Assembly (NCBI GenBank): GCA_000827265.1
Contig: KN834821.1
Location: 186,001 to 250,000 of the forward strand
Length of the DNA: 64,000 nt
Direction: 5' to 3'
From: Collybiopsis luxurians FD-317 M1
Taxonomy: Eukaryota; Basidiomycota; Agaricomycetes; Agaricales; Omphalotaceae
Within the stretch, counting starts at the first letter, position 1; each line of letters starts with the position of its first letter. The translations under genes were made by a program, and so were the position numbers. The notes beneath the pieces were generated by a model that ran no database searches, had not been told where the DNA came from, and worked only from the letters and a program-made list of their open reading frames with translations. Below are positions 12,294 to 21,806 of this stretch, piece after piece.

Positions 12294-13569
12294 TTAAAGT
12301 AAAGAATTGGATGTTCTTGATTTGACAGGTGTACTAACACCATTATGTGACCCTGAGATCACCTCAATGACTATCTCATTTGTCACATGATGATTGCAAT
12401 TTTGACCCAGAGTCAGTGCGCAATCTGCAGTAGAAGGCAGGGTATTTTGCGCTGTAGGAATGATAAGACCATCCATGATATCTTCCGGGTCCCGACCTTT
12501 GCAGAGAACCATTTTCCGGTAGACATAACATGCCATTACATTGGTGAGCATCGTATTTGGAAGTGCGAGAACATTACGATAAGCTGGATCGACTGGCGCG
12601 TATGCTAGCAGAATCGTTGCAAGATTGGACAGGAGTGTCACACTAGATTGAAGGTTTGAATCAATGTATAAGGTCTCAGGACTACTCCAAATGATTCGAA
12701 GAAAATTACTAACAGGTAGTATTTTTGGCCATTTTGAAGCATTGCTCTGGAAAATCCTGGAAGATTGGTTCCTAATATACGGTCTCGAAAACTTTGGTCC
12801 GGAGCCAAACTACGGGAGTTGGACATGAGCTTGTAAGAAATGGCTAGGAAGATCACTGTGTCGTAGATAGTTGGAACAATGACCGATGCGGCGGTGAAGC
12901 CCTTGAAGAAAATATTGATGCAATAAGGCGTGTCGCCGATATTAAGAGCACTTGTGCCAAAGGGGATAGTGAGGCATGCAGCCAGCACTGAGACCCACAG
13001 AAAGGCAAACAAAGCTACCATATACTTTTGACTTCTGTAGATAGCACGAGCTCTCAGGAAAAAGAGGACACAAGATCCGGCAATTCCGGCGGGGAAAAAG
13101 CAGCCAATAATTGTGTCCATGAGCTTACAGTTGCCGACTGGATATGCTGAGAATGAATTCAGAGACGAGACAACGGAATGTATTCGACTTTCCTCACTCA
13201 TCTCCACCATCCGACCAGCTACATAAGCCAGCGATGAAATTCTAGAGTCTGTTGTGGATATCCGGACTGTTAAACAATGATAGAGAGGCTTACCTGGAAA
13301 TTACGTATGCAGCAAGAACAAAATTGTTTTTGGTAGGACGGAATAACCGCCAATCATCAGAGAGATTAGAGAGGACATCCCAAATAAAGATCTAAAGGCA
13401 GCGACGTGTTCAATTGAAGGTTGACATACGACGGGTGCAACCTAGCGTGGCATACCGCTAATGTTCCAGCTACAATGTAAGTATCGATCTGGCATTGATA
13501 AGCTATTTCAGGAGGAAGGAGATGAAATGGAATTGCAGGACTGAAAGCAGAGACTGTAGCATTTGACAT
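12294..13569 (-). CDS. Orphan seven-transmembrane protein, paralog 2
   Basis: Same family as 8814-10068, in inverted orientation. Start ATG at 13569 (MSNATVSAFSPAIPFHLLPP). Exon 2 begins after an intron ending at the acceptor near 13384 (IFIWDVLSNLSDDWRLF) and a third short exon follows. The main exon carries LRARAIYRSQKYMVALFAFLWVSV (read in pieces) and NGQKYYL, joined over an intron to LVTLLSNLATILLAYAPVDP and TNVMACYVYRKM. The exon 3/exon 4 border of paralog 1 has no clear GT donor here: the frame reads straight through the sequence that is an intron there (MVEMSEESRIHS...), so this loop may be longer or the splice differs. Otherwise the frame is open to the stop at 12294. Probably functional, unknown ligand. 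Confidence 0.8.
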
Positions 13570-15215
13570 GGATGTGGGCGATACGCTATCATCCAACGGT
13601 CTACATGGGTATATAAGGCAAAGACGTGGGATTTTCAACAGCAACCCCATCATTTATTGATATTCTCTCACTTGGTGATTCGGTATCGGGAATTTCTCCC
13701 CAATTTTTCCTACTGAATCTTGTTACATAGGCGCAGAAGCTCTTGCTAGAAGTTCCATAATGACACTTTCCCTAGAAGTATACGCTGCTTTCCATTACTT
13801 GCACTAAGGTTGCACCAAGGATCGTCCCATACAGCTTTTTGCGGTACGCCTCTTTGTGGGACGCCGTCGATGACGGATCAAAGATAATTTAAAAAAATCT
13901 ACTCCCTAGTTCCCTTCGTTCCCTTCTTGAGCGAATTGCAATTACAGTAGGTAATTACTTGGTCGTTCATAAATAGTTCAGCTCCGATATACCCCCACTT
14001 AGCACTGACACGTTTCTAGTCTCAGAGCTATAGTAATGCAATACCCCGTCGCCCAATTACCAGAATTATGCTGCAATGCCACTGCACAACGGGTGGGTGT
14101 CGGGTAACAGAGACAGGAGTACTTGTGCTAAGACACTCAGGAACACCCGATCATGAATCTATACTCATTATTCAGGGTAGTCCTAGGAGTCTCGGTGTAA
14201 AGTTTTTTCGCCATTTCATCCTCCTCAAGCGGAGATTCCGGTCAGTCCTTTCGTACGAAGGGTGTACTATTCATAATGAACGGTGCTTTTCTTGCGCTTG
14301 TAATATCAGAGGAGCAATAGTCAAACGTGCAGCGGCTAAAAATACGGTATCATTGCGGGAAAAAATCACAATCAAGATGGAGTCATAGGGTGGTAACAGG
14401 TACCCATTATAAACATCAATAGTGGAAGCACACGATGCATCCGACGTCAACGACGGGAAAGCCGTCATTCAAGATTCTCATCGTGTTCGAATGATTCAAA
14501 CAGGAAACCATTAACTTTTCCACCACTATCTACACATAGTCGATATTTGAATCGATACGTGGAAGGGGTCAAGTCCCAGGTTTTCAGAGTTCAACAGCAG
14601 ACTCTGTGGAGGCTTGGTTGTATTTCCCGCTCGTCCGGAAGGGATACACTGAGTTTATAATTCTACCACGTGTTGCTCCTTTCATCTTCCCTTCCACCGC
14701 GCCACACACGTTTTGGAGCGTTTTTTTTTGTCGTGTTTAATAATAGTATCCTGACGTTATAGCCATTTAAGTACGCCTCACTCGCTGAGTCGTAATTTGG
14801 AACTTGTCCTTGATCTATACCTTGTCCAAGCCATACCAGCAGAAGAACAGCAAATACTACAGAGTCTGCTTTGAAGGAGTGACTTCCGGATAAGCACCGT
14901 TTGTTCACTCTTCTCCCCAGTCTAATCTCATTCAGGTATGAACTCGATCCAGCCAAAAAGCTCAGATGAGATGCTGTTATATGCTACTAAAAGTTAGGAC
15001 CAACATTAAAGCGTTCGGTAATCAAACCGGAGTCGCTCTCCACTGGTGTTCTCCAATATGGATAATGGAAATGCCAATAACCATGGTGTTATTTGGAGCA
15101 TCGTATCAAGTGCTACCATTGTCTTAACCAATCTCCAGACTGGTTACCCTGTATAGGCAACGCCAACTTACTACTATCTATGACAGAGGTCTAGACTCGT
15201 TACTGAACCTGGAGC
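13570..15215. other. Non-coding stretch upstream of galactokinase
   Basis: No gene recognised. A minus-strand frame of 97 codons (14663-14956) has a hydrophobic stretch (DSVVFAVLLLVWLGQG) but no known family and no sign of splicing or conservation. The stretch contains the 5' regions of 7TM paralog 2 and of galactokinase. Confidence 0.4.
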
Positions 15216-15232
15216 CGGTCCGCCCGGCACCG
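15216..15232. promoter_or_regulatory. CGG-N11-CCG motif upstream of galactokinase
   Basis: The sequence has CGG at 15216-15218, eleven bases, then CCG at 15230-15232, 124 bases before the galactokinase start codon. This is the spacing bound by Gal4-type Zn2Cys6 dimers in yeast. It also lies in a GC-rich near-palindrome (agccggt...accggct). Basidiomycetes are not known to use Gal4 for galactose genes, so the match may be chance or mark another Zn2Cys6 factor. Confidence 0.3.
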
Positions 15233-15355
15233 GCTTGTGACGTATGACTTTTTCAATTCATGTGCTCGCGGGCAATATGCAACGCCTTTTATCTCGACAC
15301 ATTCTTCTGTTTTCTACCACCACCACCGTCCATCAGCTAAGACATCAAGAGACCA

Positions 15356-17522
15356 ATGTCAGCCAGCGAACCGATCCCAGTCTATACGAGCCTCACCGAT
15401 CTATATGGGAGCCTCGGAACCAGCTTGAACCACGCCGAAAGATGGAATAACATCGCGGAAGAGTTTCAGAGACAATTTGGCAGAAAGCCGGCGTATATCG
15501 CTCGTGCTCCGGGAAGAGTCAAGTGTGTCGCCTTATCCGATTTCTTTTCTAATATTTATCAATACTTTCTGACAGTCTGATTGGTACCGATCTTTCTTGA
15601 TAATGTCGAATTATATCTTGCCTAACAAACTACTCACTGTAACAGGTGAACATATTGACTATTGCCTCTTCGGTGTCCTCCCCGCTGCAATCGAACGCGA
15701 CATCCTCATCGCTATCAGCCCAAGGCCTCACCACCACGACCATGCACCCGGAAGTGTCGTAGCCGAGAACATGCACACAAAATACACCCGTCAAGTCTTT
15801 GCTCCTGCTCCTCGACGAAAGGCTAGTGTGTCGGAAGAAGAGGTCCATGTTGAGGAATGGCACCTGGACATAAATACGAAGGAATTAAGATGGGAAAGCT
15901 ATGTCAAAGCTGGGTACTACGTACGTCCTTTCTTCTGACTTTCTACCTTATACTGTCCAACACAAGAGTTCGTATCACAATCATGTAGGGCGTATTGATT
16001 AACTACTTTACCGGAGGTGGAAACCCGGCACCTGTGGACATTCTCGTGACCGGAACTGTACCCGCTGGATCGGGTCTTTCGTCTAGTGCCGCAATGGTTG
16101 TAGGGAGCACCTTGGCGTTTCTGGCTGTCAACGGAAAGGTTTGTTCTATCTTTCCTAGCCGGATCTTCGGGTAACATCCGTATCAGCTCGAACCAAACTT
16201 TACGGGCTCCGGTCCCCAGATTTCCAAAGGTCAGCTCGTAGAAATGGCAGTAGCTAACGAGAAGAGGGTCGGTGTCAACTCTGGGGGGTAAGTAAGATTT
16301 ATTTCGGTTTCTAGGGAGTTTTCATTCAACCCACTAAAAATTAGAATGGACCAAGCAGCATCAGTGATATCTGTCCCTTCTTCAGCACTGTACATCTCCT
16401 TCTTCCCCTCCCTCTCCGCCTCTTCCGTCCCCCTCCCGCCAGGCGCAGTTTTCATCATTGCCAACTCCCTCGTCATATCTGATAAGGCTGTGACAGCAAA
16501 ACGAAACTATAACCTCCGCGTTGTGGAGACGCTCGCGGCGGCACGTATACTTGCTTTAAGATTGGGTGTCAAGGTAGGTGCAGAGGAGAGGGTCACGTTG
16601 AGGGAGGTTATAGGGAGATTGGCAGGTGAGATTGAGGGCGAGGGAGATGGAGAGGGTATGCCGATAGAGTGGATTGAGGAGACATTGAGGAGAATGGAAA
16701 GGGAGGTTGAGGGCTTGAAGCCGGCGAAAGCTACCGAAGATGGGCAGTTGGGTGTGAAAATGGAAGAGATGATACGGATGAGTGGGCTGAGTGAGGGAGA
16801 GTTTAAGCAGGTATATCTTTCTTGGGTGGAAGGTATGTTTCCTCCTATTTTTTTTGTATACCATGACTAACACTGTATAAACATTTCTCATGAAACAGTC
16901 GAAGCGACCCATTTTCAATTATACAAACGAGCTAAACACGTCTTCACTGAAGCCTCTCGAGTTCTTCAATTTCGCAAGACATGTCTGTCCTCCCAATCTA
17001 CAGAATCGTTGAATCCTTTGGACGTGATCAAACGACTAGGAGAATTGATGAACGAGTCCCAGACGAGCTGTGATGAGCTGTTTGAGTGTTCGTGTCCAGA
17101 GTTGAACGAGTTGACGAAGATCGCGAGGGAGGCGGGGGCGTTCGGGAGTCGGTTGACTGGTTAGTTTTGGCTCTTCTTTTGGTCTCGGAGTTTGGTCATT
17201 TGCAAGATGTCGCCTGACTGTACTACAGGTGCCGGTTGGGGCGGATGCACAGTTTCCCTCGTCTCGGAAGACAACGTGGATGCATTTATCAAACAAGTGA
17301 GCGAGCGGTATGGACCGTATAAGGGATTAGAGGGCGAAAAGTTGAGTGAAGTGATTTTTGCGACCAAGCCGAGTAGTGGGGCGTGTGGTGAGTGGGGATT
17401 TTTTATTGTTGCGGTGGCCTTCGATGTTTCGTGCTTCATTTGGCGCACAAGGCCCTCGTTCTGACTGTGGTGATGTTTTTTTTTGTTTTCTTTTCATCGC
17501 AGTGTTTAAATTCGAGGAGTGA
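15356..17522 (+). CDS. GAL1: Galactokinase (GHMP kinase), complete
   Basis: Phosphorylates galactose at C1 with ATP, first step of the Leloir pathway, cytosolic. Nine exons: 15356-15522, 15576-15583, 15646-15920, 15989-16138, 16187-16287, 16345-16832, 16899-17159, 17229-17387, 17503-17522; total 1629 nt, 542 aa. Exon 2 is only 8 nt and completes the signature APGRVNLIGEHIDYC. The GHMP ATP-binding loop reads [15 protein letters not shown], the MDQAAS segment follows at the start of exon 6, and the C-terminal glycine motif is [11 protein letters not shown]. Length and motif order fit fungal galactokinase. Decayed pieces of galactokinase paralogs occur at 33425-33830, 37330-37945 and 51180-51770, and last-exon remnants at 41318-41400, 45815-45900 and 48120-48200. 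This is the only intact copy in the window. Confidence 0.95.
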
Positions 17523-19744
17523 AAGGAAAGGTCAGGGTAAACGCCAAGGTAAAGGAAGTTTAAGAAAAAGGTAAAGAAAAGGTCAAAGAATTTGTCAGCG
17601 TTGTCGGTGCTGATGAGTGTGATGCTAGGAGTGCGTCGAGAAGAGCAACAGGAACTTTCATCGAGGTGCAGTATGGTTATTTCGTATCTTGTAACAAGTA
17701 TCTCTATCGATGGAAATCATCAGCAACTATCACTTCCTCAAGCTCTACCGAGAATACGATCTAAGGGTTAACTGACTACGTGCAAAAGTAAATATGCTAG
17801 TCGCCAAGCGGTTCAAGTTCCTTCAAAGCGAGGTAGCGGGACATGACGGTCCCCTTCCAACGCGGCCATTGGTCAATTGATCGACGAGGTAGAGAGAGTC
17901 CAGGAGACGTGAGGTTAAGGGGCCATAAAATCCAGGTAACAGGGGTGAAAGGTGAAAGGTGAAAGGTGAAAGATGAGGCGATCAGCTCGGGCAGTCCTGC
18001 CGAGGGAGTCATTAAGCTCATTACATAAGATTATCTCCTCAACGATTTTCATCCAGTTTCGAATTGGTTTCGAAACCGGTTTCGGGAGCGATTAAGATAG
18101 ATAGCAAGATAGACAGTTGATAGGAAGTCCCGCTTGGGAACAGCCGGACCGCTGTGCAGAGTTCAACGAGTTCACTGGTTCCTAGCGCGCACACTGGGGC
18201 CGAGGACCGAGGCGGCGGGTGAGTAATGAATACGGCAGGTACACCGAGCACCGAAGCGGCGTTAGTTGAGCAATGAATACATGAGTGAGTAACTTGAAGT
18301 CGGGAATGAAGGACAGATAGAAATCCTTACCTCGCTCCTGTTCCCAAGCAGAGCGCTCAAGCTCTCCTCCGTCAAGAGAGCAGTTGCTGTCGCTTCCTGA
18401 AATGGGTCTACCTCGAATGCGCATGATTAGAATTCAGCAACTGAAACTCCCGAGATTCTGTCTGTGGCGGCCACGAATTTAGCAATTAAGGTGCGTAGCC
18501 GGGAAAGCTGTCCAAGCTGGGTGGACAGCGATTGATTCTAGCAATGCTACTATAGCCTTGCAACTAGAGACAGTTATGACAGTCAAGCTCCTGTATACAT
18601 ACGGTCGAAGCTGCATCAAATTGAAACACATCTAGCACTTCGAATATCATTTAACTGTTATCGCTTTGTTCATTCGATTGCACGCCGTTTCTTAGTGGCG
18701 CACCTTAGACTAGGGGGGCATCAGTCCGTTTATGTTTGTGCCTCAAGGGTTAGGCAGCAAGCGTCGGAATGACAGGTCCTGCCAGTTTTAACTCCTTCGT
18801 CTCTGATTCCAGCGACATCTTAACCACAGGCCACCGCAAAAACTAGCCGCGAACAATCCATATATAGACATCCCATTCAAGATGAAGTGTATGTGCGCAT
18901 GCTGTGGCTCAGAAAGGAAGGCTATCCGATGTGGCAGGTCCCGTCTTCCGAATGTACCTACACTGGGGATGTCGGGATTCTGAGTGGTCAAGGAGGATCC
19001 GAATATCTCTGCAATGTTTTTCGTCCCGCAGACCATCCCTTGACTCTAGCTTAGAAGAAAAGGCTATCCTATGTCGCAACCAAGGCCCCGTAACTGGCGT
19101 CTCCCGTACGCGTAGCTACCGTAGAACAATTAGTCCAGTTCCTGAACGACCAATTCACGATACTACTATTGCTTCAAACTGCTACATTCGTACAGCAAAC
19201 GCTATGAAACGAACACTGTTAGCCCAAAAGAGGTAGTCCAAACTGGGAACGTTGCAAATTGAAACGACTCAGAAAGGTTTTATTCATTTGGATTTGGGTA
19301 TGTTCCTATCGTTGAAATCGGCGCAGGACTATCCTTCCATTCATGAGACTCAGGCCCATCTCAGTTTGAGACGAGAAATAAAATCCACCCACTAAAAAGG
19401 AAAACTATTTAGAGGTGGGTATTAATGGAAATGTAACTGTTTATCGTAAATAGAAATTTTCTGGTAAAATATACGCCAATTTGGGTTCAGGATTCATCTT
19501 GAGATGGATAGTCATTTCCGATAAACCACATATTACTTGCATGCTCATAAGCGTTAATGACCTAAATGCTGGCCGTTTATCCTGCGGTGGTCTGTCCTGC
19601 AGGTCAGCCTGTGACAGGAACTGAAAAAAGCCTACTGGGCAAGGACCGGCTGACACAGGTTCGAGGTACTTACCTGTGCCGCGACTCAAAGTGGGTGTAT
19701 CAAGGCTCCGCCGATGCTATCTCTCTAGATAGAATATGGGAAAC
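17523..19744. other. Non-coding stretch with short tandem repeats
   Basis: A heptamer GGTGAAA is repeated four times at 17944-17971. A unit of about 44-47 bp (ccgagnaccgangcggcg ... aatgaatac) is duplicated at about 18200-18285. A 51-codon frame from the ATG near 18899 (MLWLRKEGYPMWQVPSSE) stops at about 19054 and matches no family I know. No gene called. Confidence 0.4.
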
Positions 19745-19795
19745 TATAAAAGCGCACTATTTTGTATATGCTATCCTCATTATTTCATCCTCATT
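19745..19795 (+). promoter_or_regulatory. Conserved core promoter of the DUF3237-like family
   Basis: TATAAAAGCGCACTATTTTG begins at 19745, about 50 bases before the start codon. All family copies carry the same arrangement: a TATA or TTTAAAAG box, then CCCACTATTTTGTACATACT-like sequence, then the start codon 50-90 bases on (upstream of 35895, 40472, 45418, 47265 and, on the minus strand, 53346). Confidence 0.7.
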
Positions 19796-20634
19796 ATGTT
19801 CACCTTTACTCCTATATCTAAGATCATCACATTAGTGTTGGGTATTGCCTTATCATTCTCGCAGGCAGCATCCTCACCTGTTCGCCCCAATGTCCAAATT
19901 AATACCCCAACTTTCACCCAGGTCTATGATATCACTGCTGATCTCATATCTGAGAGCACTATTGCTGGACCATTTGGGGGCAGAATCATGCATGGGTTCC
20001 TTGGGTGAGCTCAGACAATGAAAGATTGCAAAATAACCGAGCTCTTTTACTCATTCTGTCATCTCACAGAGGCAATGTGACGGATTCGAACACAGGAGCA
20101 TTGGTGGGCCACGTAATATCTGGTTTGGGGGGAGATTTTGGCGTTGTATCCAGTGTGAACGCCAAACTCTACACAGATCTTAGTCTTATCGTTCAATGGG
20201 TAGACGACAAAAAGTTTGCTTTCCTCAAGCTGGATGGTATTGGGTGAGAACACATTGAAATTCTGGTTCTTTATTATGACTTGCTGAAACCGAGGCATGC
20301 TGCATTTAGTTCAGTTGAGAATAACAGGGCGGCAGCAACGTCCTACGCGTACGTTGTGACAGTTGCTACATTCACCGGGCTTTGATACGATGTTGATTTG
20401 TAGGCGAATGGAAACCGATTCACTGAGTCGGCAAAACCTTGTGAATAGTTCCCTTCTTATGGGTATGGCGATACCAACTGCCACCTCGCCAAATGCAACC
20501 GCCGGCTACTTCAAACTTTTTGCCAAGGTAAGCAAGTAGAAAACGTCGTTTAATCCGTATTACTAACACGTTCATCCGTCCAGAGCAATCCAGACAGTGT
20601 CTTTACTGGATACGGTAGTCCTGGAGTTCTTTGA
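19796..20634 (+). CDS. Secreted DUF3237-like protein, family member A
   Basis: Five exons: 19796-20004, 20070-20243, 20310-20348, 20404-20527, 20584-20634; 597 nt, 198 aa. Signal peptide MFTFTPISKIITLVLGIALS...SQAASS. The mature protein has FTQVYDITADL, GPFGGRIMHGFLG, GNVTDSNTGALVGHVISGLG, a QWVDDKKFAFLKLDGIG strand and RMETDSLSRQNLVN. The order FGG...G.NV...GAL.G.V..G.GG...DG...D......D...AF...G...R.ET resembles the DUF3237 fold, where the ETxS element is typical. That assignment is from memory of the family and is moderate. Function unknown. Its tail (SNPDSVFTGYGSPGVL) is longer than in the other copies. Confidence 0.7.
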
Positions 20635-21806
20635 ACAGAATATTTCTTTTCCTTTGCAATGTAGAAAGAACCCAAGCGCCTCGGGAGCTTCCAAACGCCA
20701 ACGGTTACCGCACTGCTCGAATCCATACAATCCATCAATACACCTTCGCTTCGCATCCGCAACCACATTCATATGGATCCATACTGCTGAGATCCTATCG
20801 CTCATTCCACTTCTAACTTGCTATCTTCAATGCCTGATAATTTCTTTATCACAAGTTCAATAATCGCTCATTCCATTCCTTACTTGTCATCTTAGATGCT
20901 CGATAATACCTATACATGGCCCTACATTATTAATATACTAGGCAGCTTGTGCGTAGATGTAACGGCGGTGCCGGTACTAATGCTCTACCTTTGCCCATTA
21001 AGGACATACAGTATTTATTCTTATCTCTATTACCTGTCAACCAAGTACTTTCATTCTCGTCCTCCCGCCTACATACGCTCATTGATATAGTTTTTATATA
21101 TACTTTCTCAGCTTATATTTTAAGGTTACTATTTTTTTTCGGTCAACCATTCGAGCCTCACTTAGTGGTACCCGTCCTGACAATCAGCGACCACCGGCCC
21201 TGTTGCATACCTCTCCTGATCTATGTTCAGTGTTTCTGCCTCTTCGGTGTAACCTTCTCATCCACAGGTTGAGGGACATTATTGACAATTTGACAGTCAT
21301 ATTCTATTGAAGTTGAACATCTTCATTCATAAAAATTCCAAATAGCAAAGCTAAGTCTGTGAAAAGGAGTGGGGATAAGCTTCTGTAGATATGGACCAAA
21401 TCAATCCAATCCTTTACTGTCCATTGCATGTAACAGCACAAAAAGCCCGAAGCCAATTCAAATCCTTCAGGCAGCTCGGGGCTGAATGAAGCTAGATCCA
21501 AACGCTGCCTTGAAGACTCTGGAAGGATCGTTCACTGACAGATGCTCGCCCGTACTTCTCATGATCGACGTTTCATGTATGATCATCAATTCAATACAAC
21601 CCTCACCTTAGTGGGTATTTTCTCTCAGCAAAAGGCCCCGGATTGATGAACATTACTTAACGCTCATATTCTATTTAAGTTACTTCTTCATTTATAAATG
21701 TTCCAAAAATACTGGAGAGCAAAGTGTAGTCCATTTAAAGGAGTGGGGCGGAGTTTCTGTAGACGTGGACAAAATTAATCCAATCTTTTACTGTCCGCCC
21801 AATTGA
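20635..21806. other. Non-coding stretch with duplicated segments
   Basis: Contains one copy of a ~200-bp repeat (20990-21200, partner 32810-33000) and an imperfect direct duplication (21296-21440 with 21663-21798, both reading through aaaggagtgggg and ttactgtcc). No gene recognised. Confidence 0.5.
20990..21200 (+). repeat. ~200-bp dispersed repeat (partner 32810-33000)
   Basis: Both copies share tcttatctct, acctgtcaaccaagtact, tcctcccgc, tacatacgctc, then tttaaggttac and cctcacttagtggtac in the same order. The ctgtcaaccaagtact...cctccc core also forms the arms of the hairpin at 57537-57615. Confidence 0.75.

Noticed and set aside
17944..17971. GGTGAAA x4 as a CRISPR or telomere-like array
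   Set aside because: Only four heptamers without spacers; a simple microsatellite downstream of galactokinase.
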